The translations under genes and the position numbers were made by a program. Under the pieces are notes generated by a model, which was not told the origin of the DNA, searched no databases, and worked only from the letters and a program-made list of their open reading frames with translations. Below, in pieces: positions 10,060 to 20,100 of a DNA stretch of 64,000 bases. Every line of letters starts with the position of its first letter. Position 1 is the first letter of the stretch. Source of the stretch: Candidatus Tectimicrobiota bacterium (GTDB taxonomy: Bacteria > Tectomicrobia > Entotheonellia > Entotheonellales > Entotheonellaceae); NCBI GenBank assembly GCA_026005175.1, contig BPKO01000001.1, positions 62,001-126,000 of the forward strand, written 5' to 3'.

Positions 10060-10860
10060 CTAGTGAAAGCACCCGGTTACCGCTCCCCACCAGCGGCGCC
10101 GCACTTGCCCCTGATTGGCCAGCGCCGTGACAATGGGGTCCAGCAGCAAGACGTCCTGGGGCAAAGCGAGCAGGTCGCAGATGACCTCCCCTACCCGCTC
10201 CGGCGCCAGCGGTTTGCCCCAGCGCGTGGCGTCGGCCGGACCCAGCAGGGGCGTGGCGGTGGCGTCGGGCAGGAGGGTTAGGACTTTGATGCCGTAGGCG
10301 CTCACTTCGGCGGCCAGGGCGTGGGAAAAGCCCACGACGCCAAACTTCGAAGCGCAGTAAGCCGCCGCATACGGCGAGCCGAACTGCCCGCCGCGGGCCG
10401 AGGCGACGTTGATAATGATTCCGCGCCGCTGCTGCATCATGGTGGGGAGAACGGCCCGGTTGCTGACAAAGACCCCGGTGAGGTTGGTGGCGATCACTTC
10501 GTCCCACTCCGCCACCGGCAGCTGCGCCACGGGATACGGCAGCAGGCGCTGTGCGCCGCGGGCTCTGCCAATGCCGGCACAAGCCACCAGGGCATCGAGG
10601 CGCCCGAAGCGGGCCAGGGTCTGCTCGACCATGTGCGCCATGTCCTGGGCAGAGCAGACATCGAGCGTCAGGCCAAGCACGGCCTCGCTTCCGCCGGCCT
10701 GCGCGAGCACCGCCACGGTTTCGGCCACGCGGTGTGGGGTTTTGCCCACCACCACCACGCGGCTTCCGGCACGCACCAGGGCCAGGCAGGCAGCGCGGCC
10801 AATGCCCGAACTTCCCCCCGTGACCACCGTCACTTGGCCGTTGAGGCGTGGCGCTTGCAC
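10060..10860 (-). CDS. Short-chain dehydrogenase/reductase 2
   Basis: A 266-residue classical SDR with cofactor motif TGGSSGIG and catalytic Tyr/Lys in YCASK. It resembles the adjacent SDR closely in the first 40 residues and around the active site, so the pair probably arose by duplication. In this copy the segment before the active site is NVASARGGQFG. It abuts the hydrolase gene upstream with no spacer, supporting co-translation. It probably performs a keto or hydroxyl conversion on the lipid or polyketide product. Confidence 0.9.
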   Translation of the reverse strand: MQAPRLNGQVTVVTGGSSGIGRAACLALVRAGSRVVVVGKTPHRVAETVAVLAQAGGSEAVLGLTLDVCSAQDMAHMVEQTLARFGRLDALVACAGIGRARGAQRLLPYPVAQLPVAEWDEVIATNLTGVFVSNRAVLPTMMQQRRGIIINVASARGGQFGSPYAAAYCASKFGVVGFSHALAAEVSAYGIKVLTLLPDATATPLLGPADATRWGKPLAPERVGEVICDLLALPQDVLLLDPIVTALANQGQVRRRWWGAVTGCFH

Positions 10861-12012
10861 TTAAGTGCCTCCGGAAGAGCTGGCCTGCCGGAAGCGAAAC
10901 TCGAGCAGGCGCTCAGAAGCCAGCTGCTCGGGGCAGGTGATGACGAGGAGCTCGCGCACCGGGACCCCGTCGCTCCACCGCCCCATGAACCGCTGCTGGG
11001 GCGTATTGCCCAGGGCGTACTCGCGGTGGCGCTGGGCAAAGGCTGCTTCCATCAAGGCGTCGAACAGCTTCCAGTAGCCGTAGTAGTGGAGGGCATTGGC
11101 CGTGGGCAGGCCTTCTCCGAGCACCTGTTTGACCACTTGGGCCCACTTTTCGTCGGTCTCTGTCCAGGTGCTCAGGGCCCCGTACGCCGGATGGACGGCA
11201 GTGGGAGAGCGGTGGTTGGCCACCAGAGGCGGCGTGCCGTGATCGTCGGAGCGCACCACGACGAAGTTTTTGTTTTCCAGCGGGATCTGCGGCGTCTGGG
11301 TGAAGATGACTTTCCCCTCATAGTCGCCGGCGTTTTTGTCTTCTTCGCACACCACCACCAGCAGCAGGGTGGTGGTGGGAATGGTGCGCAGGTCCACGGG
11401 CGGCAGCGAACGGTTGAGCGCCCAGAGGCCGCGCCCCGGGGCCACGGGCATGAGGGCTTTGGGGGCGGGGAGGCCCAGCCGTGGGGCCATGGCGGCCACT
11501 TGGGCTGCCAGCGCCCCGCCCAGCGAATGGCCAACCGCGGCCACCCGTTCCAGGTCGGGTCGCACGTGGACGCCGCTTTGCAGCCGCTGCAGCGCCGCTT
11601 TCACCGCGGCCAGGGTGTTGCTCAGCATGGTGGTGGCCGGGGTACGCAGGGAGCTCTGGTACACTGGAAAGAGCACGAGGTTGCCTCGCCTGACCAAATG
11701 GTCGATCCAGGCGCTCATGCCTACCGGGCACACGCCGCCCCAGCCGTGCAGGAAAATCACCAGGGGTGCTATCGGGGGACGCGGCGCCTGGGGCTCAAAG
11801 AGCCAGTAGGCTTGATCTCCCTCGCCGAAGCGGTGGCTCTGCACCTGCCGGTGGCCATAGTCGGCCCCGCCCGGCCCGCTAGGGGGTTGCTGCGGCGGCC
11901 GCGCTGCCGTGCGCCCCGGCCGGTCCTCCCCGTAGCGGGCGCGCTGCAGGCGCTCCTGGACGCCGCGCAGCAGCTGCTCCACAGGCAGCGGGTGTTTTCC
12001 CTTACGCCACAT
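10861..12012 (-). CDS. Alpha/beta hydrolase (dienelactone/PET-hydrolase-like)
   Basis: A 383-residue hydrolase. Oxyanion strand VIFLHGWGG and nucleophile elbow GHSLGG are clear. The candidate acid and His lie later (SDDHGTP and following residues). No signal peptide is visible, so a cytoplasmic location is likely. The domain resembles chlorophyllase/cutinase-like esterases. Within the lipid operon it could release, trim or hydrolyse the acyl product, but no thioesterase-specific signature separates it from a general esterase. The stop lies immediately before the SDR-2 start. Confidence 0.8.
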   Translation of the reverse strand: MWRKGKHPLPVEQLLRGVQERLQRARYGEDRPGRTAARPPQQPPSGPGGADYGHRQVQSHRFGEGDQAYWLFEPQAPRPPIAPLVIFLHGWGGVCPVGMSAWIDHLVRRGNLVLFPVYQSSLRTPATTMLSNTLAAVKAALQRLQSGVHVRPDLERVAAVGHSLGGALAAQVAAMAPRLGLPAPKALMPVAPGRGLWALNRSLPPVDLRTIPTTTLLLVVVCEEDKNAGDYEGKVIFTQTPQIPLENKNFVVVRSDDHGTPPLVANHRSPTAVHPAYGALSTWTETDEKWAQVVKQVLGEGLPTANALHYYGYWKLFDALMEAAFAQRHREYALGNTPQQRFMGRWSDGVPVRELLVITCPEQLASERLLEFRFRQASSSGGT

Positions 12013-12039
12013 CGGACCGCCCTCCTCTGCCGGCAGCGC

Positions 12040-12891
12040 CTATCGCTTGCGGGCCACCACTTCCAGCCAGGCGCGCGGAATCTCCTGCACGCCTGCCTGG
12101 GCAAACGCCGGGCCCACTGCCTGGTGCAAGGCCTCGCAGGCCAGCGCGACGGGATAGCCGCGCAGCAAGACGCTGGCCAGGTCGGCGTATGCCCCGACGG
12201 TTTCGAAGTGGTGGCGCGACAAACCCACGCAGCGCTCCCCCAGGCTGACCATCTCGAAGCCGCATGCCTCGAGCGCCTGCTGGTACTCGGCCGGCGTGAA
12301 CCAGCGGTTGGCAAAAGCAGGCTGGGCGGCGCCGCGCCGGCGCGCCGGCCGTGCCCCACCGGCGCGCTGCTGTAAGTAGCGCAGGGCCTCTTTCATCCAG
12401 ATCTCGTAAAAGTTCTCCGTTCCTGGCACCAGCGTGCCGGCGTAAAACGCGCTGTTGAAGGCAAAGAGGCCCGCCTTGCGCAGCACGCGGTGGACTTCAC
12501 CAAAAAGGGCGTTTTTGTCGGCAAAGCAATGAATCGCGTTGCCCAGCAGCACGACGTCGGCCACCGCGTCGGCCACCGGCAGGCGATCCCCCGAAGCCTC
12601 CAGAAGCGCCACCTGCATTGGGGGAAAAGCGGCATGGGGTGTGAGGTGCCGCCGCGCCAGGGTGAGCGAGACGCGAGAGAGGTCGACGCCGATCAGCCGG
12701 AGCGCGCCCTGTGCGCCTGCGGGCTGAGGGAGGGCGCTGAGCAGGAGGCTGCTCAGCGTTCCCGTGCCGCAGGCCACGTCGACGAGGCACCTCACCGGCG
12801 GCAGGTGCGGCAGGAGGCGCTGCAGAAATTGCCGGTTCAGCTCGACATACACCGCTTCGTGTGCAAAGGGTTCATACGTGGTGTTCAGCAT
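12040..12891 (-). CDS. SAM-dependent methyltransferase
   Basis: A 283-residue class I methyltransferase. Motif I is VDVACGTGTLSS, with the acidic end of strand 2 in GVDLSRVS. The later stretch ADVVLLGNAIHCF followed by a hairpin (LRKAGLFAFNSAF) is typical of the methyltransferase-11 family (UbiE/COQ5-like small-molecule enzymes). It overlaps the upstream beta-propeller gene by 20 bases, so the two are translationally coupled. It probably methylates an O or C atom of the operon product; this is inference. Confidence 0.85.
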   Translation of the reverse strand: MLNTTYEPFAHEAVYVELNRQFLQRLLPHLPPVRCLVDVACGTGTLSSLLLSALPQPAGAQGALRLIGVDLSRVSLTLARRHLTPHAAFPPMQVALLEASGDRLPVADAVADVVLLGNAIHCFADKNALFGEVHRVLRKAGLFAFNSAFYAGTLVPGTENFYEIWMKEALRYLQQRAGGARPARRRGAAQPAFANRWFTPAEYQQALEACGFEMVSLGERCVGLSRHHFETVGAYADLASVLLRGYPVALACEALHQAVGPAFAQAGVQEIPRAWLEVVARKR

Positions 12892-14386
12892 CGCTTCCTT
12901 GTCCTTGGGCGCTGCCTAGCCATACTTCGGCGCCACCTTTGGGATTTTGGGCGTAGAGCCAGCCGATGGGGGTGCGCACCGCCACTTCTGGTCCAAAGGG
13001 GTTGGCCGTGCCCAGAAATAGACCGTAAGGGGTACTCACCAGGGTACGGGCGCCGAAGTTGTAGGGATTCCCTAGGCCGTTGGTGCTCACCGGGGCCCAG
13101 TGCACACCGTCGGTGCTGCGGAAGAGATCAAAGCCCCCTTCGAACTGCACGAGGGCGTCGATGCCCATCAGGCGCACCAGCCGTTCGCCCCGGCTGCCGG
13201 GCTGAAGCGGCTGCAAGTAAGGCAGGAGAATGGCCCAGTTGAAAGTGCCCAAGTAGAGGCAGCCCTCGTGCACAGCCATGCGCCAGAAGTAGCCATTGAA
13301 AATACTATCAAAGCCCGGGCCAAAGCCGCTCAAGGGGTACTTGAAGCCGTGAGGCGTTTGCCGTTCTTCCCCGACGATGAGCTCCCACGAGTCGTCGGGG
13401 TAGAGGCGGATGAGTTCTGGCGCCGCTGGCCCGACTTGGTGGACGCGGTCGTAGCCCCCGTTCTGGATGCCGCTTCCGACATAGAGCGCGTCGTTAAAGA
13501 CACACATGCTCACCACCGCCTCGTTGCAGGGGCCGCGATAGGCACCGTGGGAGAGCACTTTGGTCCAGCGGTAAGGCGGTGTGCCTTGCGCCCGGGTTTT
13601 CCAGATCTGGTACCCTTCCTTGGGATTTAGGGTTCCGGCGTAGAGGTGGTCGTGGAACACCGCCATCTCGAAGACGGTGAGGTTGTTGGGATCGCCAAAG
13701 CCGGGAACAGCGGCCAGACGCCACAGGCCTTTGGCCGGCTCGCTGCTTTCCAGCACCACGGGGTTGTCCGGGGTGTTGGCCTTGCCGCCGGCGCGACCGG
13801 TGGGAGCAACATAGAGCCGGCCGTTGAAGGGCACCAGCGCCCGGAAGACGGACACCGTGGGATCTCCCAGCCCCGGCTCGGAAACCGGCACGAATTCCTC
13901 GCCATCTGTGGAGCGCAGGATGAGCGGGCCGCGCCCGCGCGAGGGGGCCCAGGTAGCGACGTAGAGCGCCGGGGCCTGTTCGCGCTCCCCCTGAAACACC
14001 GCCATGCCCCGGAAGCCAATCTCCCGTGGCACCAGCTCCCCGCTTCTTCCCACGATGCGCGGCGCGCAGTGCACTTGCTGCCACCGTTTGGCCTCGGGGT
14101 GATAGCGCCAGATCTGCGCCCGCAGGTCGAGGTCGTACACGTCCTGCGGGCACTTGACGGGCCAGCAGTGCACGGGAATGGGCATACGGGCTTTGAGCAG
14201 GCAGAGGTTGGCCCGCGTCGTGCCGACGTAGAGCTGGCCCTGAAACCACGCCATGGTGTGGGCGTAGGCGTTGAGCGGGTCGCCAAATCCCCCAGCGGCA
14301 ATCTGGGTGAAGTGCCATCCCTCGAGGCCGGCACCCGGCCCTTGTCCAGCTCGGAGGCTGGGCTCGTGTTGCGCCTCGACTAACAT
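12872..14386 (-). CDS. Kelch/beta-propeller-like protein of unknown function
   Basis: This 504-residue protein has at least six propeller-type repeats. Units carry patterns such as FQGQLYVGT, FNGRLYVAP, FHDHLYAGT, FNDALYVGS and HEGCLYLGT, each followed by an xxxIWR- or LFRSTDG-like strand. There is no signal peptide. Galactose-oxidase-like or sialidase-like propellers have this appearance, but no catalytic residues are evident, so the function is unknown. It overlaps the hydrolase gene upstream (7 bases) and the methyltransferase gene downstream (20 bases), so it is an integral operon member. A propeller protein is an unexpected component for a lipid-synthase cluster. Confidence 0.8.
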   Translation of the reverse strand: MLVEAQHEPSLRAGQGPGAGLEGWHFTQIAAGGFGDPLNAYAHTMAWFQGQLYVGTTRANLCLLKARMPIPVHCWPVKCPQDVYDLDLRAQIWRYHPEAKRWQQVHCAPRIVGRSGELVPREIGFRGMAVFQGEREQAPALYVATWAPSRGRGPLILRSTDGEEFVPVSEPGLGDPTVSVFRALVPFNGRLYVAPTGRAGGKANTPDNPVVLESSEPAKGLWRLAAVPGFGDPNNLTVFEMAVFHDHLYAGTLNPKEGYQIWKTRAQGTPPYRWTKVLSHGAYRGPCNEAVVSMCVFNDALYVGSGIQNGGYDRVHQVGPAAPELIRLYPDDSWELIVGEERQTPHGFKYPLSGFGPGFDSIFNGYFWRMAVHEGCLYLGTFNWAILLPYLQPLQPGSRGERLVRLMGIDALVQFEGGFDLFRSTDGVHWAPVSTNGLGNPYNFGARTLVSTPYGLFLGTANPFGPEVAVRTPIGWLYAQNPKGGAEVWLGSAQGQGSDAEHHV

Positions 14387-15252
14387 GGGTCACGGGTGAC
14401 CTCTTGCAGGAACCGCCGCACGTGGCGCACGAAGAACACCGGCCTGACCAGGGGGTGAAAGTGGCCGGCTCTGGGTACAAGGACGACTTTACACCGGGGC
14501 AAGTGGCGCTGCAACGCCCAGCAGGAAGGCAGGCAGTGGGATTTCTCCCCGAAGATGGCCAGCACCGGCCGGGTGACCCCCGCGATGCGCTCCGGCGTCA
14601 GTCCGGCCAGCGCGGCAAAATCTTTCCTTGCCGTCGTGGTGTCGAGCAGCCGCAGCCACTGCGCCGCGGTGCGGCTCGGGTGTGGCATGCCACCAAAAGG
14701 CACGAAGCGCCGTGGCTCGCGGCGCGCCAGGCCTTGCCCTCGCAGCTGGGCTTTGGCCAAGGCTTCCATGAAGCGATAGCCCATCTCGCTGTCTTCCAGA
14801 GGCGCGGTGGCGTCGAGCTCGTGCAGCTGCCGTGCCCAGCGCGGGGCATCGGGCCAGTCGCTCAGCCGCTGCGTGGGTTGAAAGGCCCGGATGCGGGCGT
14901 CGGCCAGGGTCACGCTGCCCACCCTTTCGGGATAGAGGACCGCGTAGTGAAGGGCCACGGCGCCGCCGTAGCTGTGGCCGACCAGGTGCACGCGCGCCAC
15001 GCCAAGGTGCGTTAGCAGGGCGTGCAGATCGGCGGCCATGTCGGCGGTGGTATATCCCGTGGGAGGCATGTCGCTGCGCCCGTGGCCGCGCAGGTCATAG
15101 AGAATGAGACAAAAGTGGCGCCGCAGCAGGGGTGCCACCCGCAGGTACCAAAAAGCCAGGTTGGTCGCCAGGCCGTGGATGAGCACCACCTCGGGACCGC
15201 GGCCCAGGCGCTGGTAGTGCAGGCGTATGCCGTTGCACACCGCCAGGGGCAT
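14380..15252 (-). CDS. Alpha/beta hydrolase, thioesterase/esterase-like
   Basis: A 290-residue hydrolase with textbook features: VVLIHGLATN oxyanion region, DLRGHGRSD strand 4 turn, nucleophile elbow GHSYGG, an acid in AIFGEKS or nearby, and a His in VPRAGHFHP. It is cytoplasmic (no signal peptide). The size and fold fit a free-standing thioesterase or a haloperoxidase/esterase. It sits six bases after the phosphodiesterase gene inside the lipid operon, so release of the acyl chain from a carrier is a reasonable but unproven role. Confidence 0.82.
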   Translation of the reverse strand: MPLAVCNGIRLHYQRLGRGPEVVLIHGLATNLAFWYLRVAPLLRRHFCLILYDLRGHGRSDMPPTGYTTADMAADLHALLTHLGVARVHLVGHSYGGAVALHYAVLYPERVGSVTLADARIRAFQPTQRLSDWPDAPRWARQLHELDATAPLEDSEMGYRFMEALAKAQLRGQGLARREPRRFVPFGGMPHPSRTAAQWLRLLDTTTARKDFAALAGLTPERIAGVTRPVLAIFGEKSHCLPSCWALQRHLPRCKVVLVPRAGHFHPLVRPVFFVRHVRRFLQEVTRDPC

Positions 15253-15258
15253 CCCGGT

Positions 15259-16854
15259 TCACTCCAGATACCCCAGGGCCTTGAGGCGGGCCACCATGGC
15301 TGCCTCTTCTTCGTCGGAAAGCACAGTGCTGGCCTCTGGCGAAGAGGAGAGGGGCAAAGCCGCGTCGCTTACCCGCGGTGGCGCCGCCCGCAGCCAGGCA
15401 GGCTCGAAAAGCGCCTGTGGAAACTGCGCGTCGATGTCCGCGGGAATGGCGAGGTCCAGGCTGTAGAGAAGCGCGGGAAAGAGGTCGACGATGGCGAGGG
15501 GCGGCACGACAGCCCCTTGCGGGATGCCGGGTCCGGCAGCAATCAGGATCCCTTCGGGGCGGTGCATGCCTTTGGGTTCGCGCCGGCGCTTGAGCGGGGC
15601 GTCGGCATTGAGGATCGAAATAAAGCCGTGGTCGCGCAGCACCAACGTCAGATCCGGGGCTTCGTGCATGTAGCGACCGGCAAAGGCCTCTTCGCGCGTC
15701 AGCACCCGCTTGACCACCGGCTCCCCGCTGGCCGGGTCGGTAAATGCCAGCAGCTCTGCGATCAGCCGCTGGCGGAACGCGGCGTACGCTTCTGGCGCAA
15801 TACCGGCCTGGCCTGGCCGCTGCGCCACCCGGATGTAGACGCCGTTGCTGCTCGGGGTAAGGGCGTAGGCCACCGTGTGCTGCCAGTCGAAGAGCTCGTA
15901 CTGGGTGCGCATGCGCATGGCCAGCAAGCCTTCCTCTTCGTCGCAGGGAGCACCCGCCGCGCCCCAAGCCAGGTACCCATGCTGCTGCAGCCAGACGTTC
16001 AGGTAAAAGATATCCCACGTTGGCCCAAAGCCGTGATCTGAGGCCACGAAAATTCTTGCCTCGGGGCCGGCAAGCGCGCAGAGGGTGGCCAGCAGGGCAT
16101 CGAGCTGCCGGAAGTATTCCAGGCAGAGGGTGCGGATTTCCTGCTCCCAGGGAGAAGGCTGGGCGGGAAAGCACTGCGGGTCCAAGAAGCGCCAGGCCAG
16201 GTGTTGCAGCTTGTCGGGGCCGTCAAAGACCACGGCTGCCAGATCCCACGCCTCCTGGGTCATGAGGTGGCGCAGGAGGGTTCCCCAGAGCGACTCGCGG
16301 CGGATGTGAAAGCGGATCCATTCGGCGTACTCTGTTGGCGGCAACCCCTGGATGCCTTTCTTTTCGTAGTCGAGGTCGAGGGCCAGGTCGCGGGTGTTGA
16401 GGCCCAGCAGCGCCTGGAGGCGCTGGTAGAAGCCGGGGGGATAGGTGGCCCGCCGCAAGTGCCGGTACGAAACAAAGCCGGGAACCACGAATCCCGAGAT
16501 CGCCGGCGGCGGGTTGGTCAGTGGGAAGTTGAGCAGGATCACCCGCTTGCCGTACCGGCTGGCCAGCGTCCACAGAGTATCGCACTGCACGTCACGACTT
16601 GACAGCAGTTTCAGGAAAATTCCCTCTTCGGTCTCGTAGGGCTTGAGGAAATCGAAAATGCCGTGGTTGCCCGGGGTGCGTCCTGTGGCCAGCGAGGTCC
16701 AGGCTGGCGGCGTTAGCGGATTGGGAGTAGACAGGAGCTCGGCGCGGGTGCCGCGGGCCACCAGTCGGCGCAAAAACGGCATCACCCCCTCTTCCATAAG
16801 CGGGTCGAGGATGGAAAACGTGGCCCCATCGAGGCCGATCAGGACGGTGCGCAT
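15259..16854 (-). CDS. Alkaline phosphatase superfamily protein (type I phosphodiesterase/nucleotide pyrophosphatase-like)
   Basis: A 531-residue member of the alkaline phosphatase superfamily. Expected metal ligands are visible: LIGLDGATF at the N-terminus, the nucleophile region LTPPAWTSLATG (Thr), VVFDGPDKLQH, ASDHGF and the late His in GMHRPEG. No signal peptide is seen, so it seems cytoplasmic. Family members hydrolyse phosphodiesters, phosphonates or sulfate esters. The C-terminus ends in LKALGYLE, a common tail of this subgroup. It is placed 18 bases after the free ACP gene. In this operon it may act on a phosphorylated or sulfated lipid intermediate; the substrate is unknown. Confidence 0.87.
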   Translation of the reverse strand: MRTVLIGLDGATFSILDPLMEEGVMPFLRRLVARGTRAELLSTPNPLTPPAWTSLATGRTPGNHGIFDFLKPYETEEGIFLKLLSSRDVQCDTLWTLASRYGKRVILLNFPLTNPPPAISGFVVPGFVSYRHLRRATYPPGFYQRLQALLGLNTRDLALDLDYEKKGIQGLPPTEYAEWIRFHIRRESLWGTLLRHLMTQEAWDLAAVVFDGPDKLQHLAWRFLDPQCFPAQPSPWEQEIRTLCLEYFRQLDALLATLCALAGPEARIFVASDHGFGPTWDIFYLNVWLQQHGYLAWGAAGAPCDEEEGLLAMRMRTQYELFDWQHTVAYALTPSSNGVYIRVAQRPGQAGIAPEAYAAFRQRLIAELLAFTDPASGEPVVKRVLTREEAFAGRYMHEAPDLTLVLRDHGFISILNADAPLKRRREPKGMHRPEGILIAAGPGIPQGAVVPPLAIVDLFPALLYSLDLAIPADIDAQFPQALFEPAWLRAAPPRVSDAALPLSSSPEASTVLSDEEEAAMVARLKALGYLE

Positions 16855-16872
16855 CGGTGCCTCCCTTGTCCG

Positions 16873-17178
16873 TCAGGCGCCGTTGAGGTGCGTGTAGAGG
16901 AACTCCACGAGGTCCGCGACCTGCAAGTCCTCGACATAGCGGCCATCGCGCATCAGCAGCTTCTGGAAGGGAAGGTTGGGATGCTGGAAGTGCTCTTCGA
17001 TGGCCACCGCGAGCTGCACCACGTCGATCGACTCAAAGGCCAGATCCGCCACCAGCCGGGTCTCTGGCCCGATGGGTCCGGTAAAGGCATCCTCCCAGTC
17101 CGCGGTCATATCGGTCAGGATCTGCACCACGCCGTGGAGAATCGTCTCCCGGCTCAGCCGAGGCTGGAGTCCTTCCAT
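16873..17178 (-). CDS. Free acyl carrier protein
   Basis: A 101-residue ACP. The phosphopantetheine site is the Ser in LAFESIDVVQLAVAIEEHF, within the typical acidic helix-2 context. An unusual internal stretch after that helix (PNLPFQKLLMRDGRYVEDL) is seen in carrier proteins of polyketide-like loci. It is 17 bases downstream of the synthase that carries the phosphopantetheinyl transferase, the probable activating partner. It may receive the finished chain or load a starter unit. Confidence 0.88.
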   Translation of the reverse strand: MEGLQPRLSRETILHGVVQILTDMTADWEDAFTGPIGPETRLVADLAFESIDVVQLAVAIEEHFQHPNLPFQKLLMRDGRYVEDLQVADLVEFLYTHLNGA

Positions 17179-17195
17179 AGACAGTTACTCCTCAT

Positions 17196-20100
17196 CTAGA
17201 CCAGCACGCTGGCAAACACGAGGTTGCCGTCACGTCCCGTATAGGCAAAAAGGCGCGCGGGCAAGTAGGCGGGGAGGCGCTGCCGCAGCGGTTCGGCAAG
17301 CACCACGGTCACCGTGCCCGCATCTTCGTCCCACGCTTGCGTCTCAAACCACAGAGGATTGCCGGCTAGGCCACACCCCAGGGCTTTGGCAGCCGCCTCT
17401 TTGGCGCACCAAAGCCGCAGCACCCATTCCTTGGCCTTGTCCGCCGGCAGGGCTTCGAGCCAGGCGCGCTCGGGGGCCGTCAGTGCCAGCCGCTCTAGCT
17501 CGGGGTGGCGCTCCAGCGGCTCGATGTCAAGGCCAATGCCCCGGGTGCCCTCGGCCAGCACGGCCAGGGCCGCGGCACGCCCACCGGCGTGGGCAATGGA
17601 GATGAGCACCGGCGGCGCCACCTTTTCTGCCAGGGGCCCCACCAGCCGCGGCTGCCCGTGGGCGTCCACGTCGAGCTCCACGTCGGCAGGACATAAAGAC
17701 CAGCCATACCGCTGGCGCAGGAGGAGGCGAACGGCGTCCTTGGCGACCAGGCGCCCCAGCAGCCACTCTTGGCGGCGCGCTGCAGAGCCGCCAAGCTGAT
17801 TCCAGGTCTCGTACTCTTGCCGGCTAAGGATCAGGCGCGCCCAGGCGCGCGCCCACAGGGCGTCGGAGGCCAAGGGGCCTGGAAAGCCGTCGAGCCGGCA
17901 GCACTGCACGCCTGCCGGCAGCGGCTGCCGCGGCGCCGGCCAGGGGGTGCTCAGCATGTGGTCTTGCGGCGAGAGGACAAATCGCACGAGCGAGCGGGGG
18001 AAATCAAAGCGCAAGTCTTCCCAGTCGGTAAAGCGGAGCAGCACCCGCCCTTCGGCGTTGACAAACTCGATCTGGGAGCGCAGGCGCCGGTCGGGCAGCA
18101 CGGCGGTGCGGGCACGACAGGTCAGCGGGACGCTCCCCGCAGGGGGCGGCCCATAGAAGGCGAGTTCGGCAAACCCCACGGGAAAAACCACGAAGCCTTG
18201 TGCCAGGCCATCGGCGGCCCAGAAGCCCACCGCCTGCCCGGCGGCATCGAGCAAGACCGGATTGGTCAAAAGCGGGGCCGGCTCACGAAACAGCGGCTCT
18301 GCTGCGGGGACGCTCACCGTGGCCTCGATGCCGTCCTCACCCCAGCGCGCGATGGCGCGCACGCTCCGAAAGGCAGGACCGTGGAACATGACCTCGCGGT
18401 AGTACTGGTCTGGGGAAAAGCGATACGGGCGCGCCGCGCGCAGGGAGAAAGGGGCGCTGGGGGGAGGCTCGGGATACGTCGTGCCAAAGACCATCCTCCC
18501 TTCGGCCAGCAAGGCACCCGGGCGCGTCCCTTCTTGTGTCTCCCACAGCGTCACGTCGGCCACGGGCTCGTGGCCAGCTCGTTTGACTTGCAGTAAGAAG
18601 GCGCGAGGGGCGTCCTCAACCACCATCCAGCGGTAGGCCTTTACCTGTTTGCAAGCCAAAAGCCGCTGTGCGGGAAAGAGCAAGGCTGCCGCCTGCGCCA
18701 TGATTTCTACCATCATGGCCAGCGGCACCACGGGGAGAGCCACGCGCGAAGCATCCAGCCGCGACGGCGCGCCACCAATGGTGTGGTGGCGCAAGAAGAG
18801 GTGGCGGGCGGGGTCGAGCACGCAAGTAGCCACCAGCTCCTGGCCCGCAACACCCGCGGTCACCGTGAGGGAAAAGGGATTGGGGGCTGCCGCCGGGAGA
18901 GCGGCAAGCGAAACGGAGCTGGCCTGGCGCTGGCGAGCCATAAACGACTGCATCACTTCTTGCTGGAGCTGCAGGAAGCGCGCCATGGTCTGGAAGTAGC
19001 CGTGCATCACCGGCATGCGCCCCTGTCCCTGCTCCCGGGCTGTCCCGTTTGGCGGGGGCATGGCACCTGTTGCAGGAGGCTGGGACAGGCGGGGGGCCGG
19101 CAGCACCGGGGCTGCAGCAGGGGTGCGGCGCTCGGGGTTGAGCCGCAGCTGGGGTAATTCGAGCGCGATGCGCTGCGCTGCCCTGCTGGCAGGCTGAGGC
19201 GATGTGGCGGTGAAAGACAGGCGCTGCGGGCTCCGGCGCCGGTAAAGGGGCTCGAGGTCCATCTCGACCCCGTGGGCGGCAAGCAGCCCGAGCAACGTGT
19301 GCAGTTGTACCAGCCCGGAGCGGTGCGCCACGTTGGCGGGCACGGCCAGGTGAGGTCGCTGGCGCAGGATGTCCTCGACGAAGCTGGTCAGGTTGCCCCG
19401 CGGCCCCACTTCGACAAAGAGGCGCACGCCTGCCGCGTACATGGCTTCGATGGTTTCGCGGAAGCGCACGGGTCGGGCCCACTGCTCCGCCGCCAGGCGG
19501 CCGATGGCAGCCGGCTCTGCGGGGTATGGCTGGGCAGTGGCGCAGGAGTAGAGCGGGATATGCGGCGGCCCGAGGCGCAGGCGCTCAAAGAAGTGCACCA
19601 GCTGCTCGCACACCGGCTGAAACAGGGGGGTATGGTAAGCGCGGTGAAACGGCAGCAGGCGGCACAGCGCCCCTTGCCGCTGCAGCGCTTCCTGGGCGTG
19701 CACAATCGCCGCTTCTGGCCCGCAGAGGACAACTTGGTGCGGGCAGTTGTCCATGGCGACAAAGATCTCCCCCTTGCTCTCTGCCACCACCATCGCGACC
19801 GCCTCTGGCGCTGCTCCGCCTACTGCGAGAAGCAGCGCTGCCGGTGTCTGCTCGGCCAGGGTGTGGTAGAGGGCGTTGAGCGCCAGGCCGTGTTCCATCA
19901 GCTGTCGCTCGTCGTCAACCGCGAGCGCACCGGCAGCCAGCAGGGCGGTGAGCTCGCCGCTGCTGTGGCCCACCACCGCCTGCGGGCGAATGCCCAGAGC
20001 CGTGAGCAGCTTGTAGAGGGCGTAGTTGGCGGTAAAGACCGTGGCCACGGCGTAGTCCATTTGCCACAGTTCGCCCTCGTGGGCGGTCTCCGGCGTGGAG

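Noticed and set aside
10321-12375. 684-codon plus-strand frame across SDR-2, hydrolase and methyltransferase genes
   Set aside because: It crosses three conserved minus-strand genes and has no recognisable protein feature.
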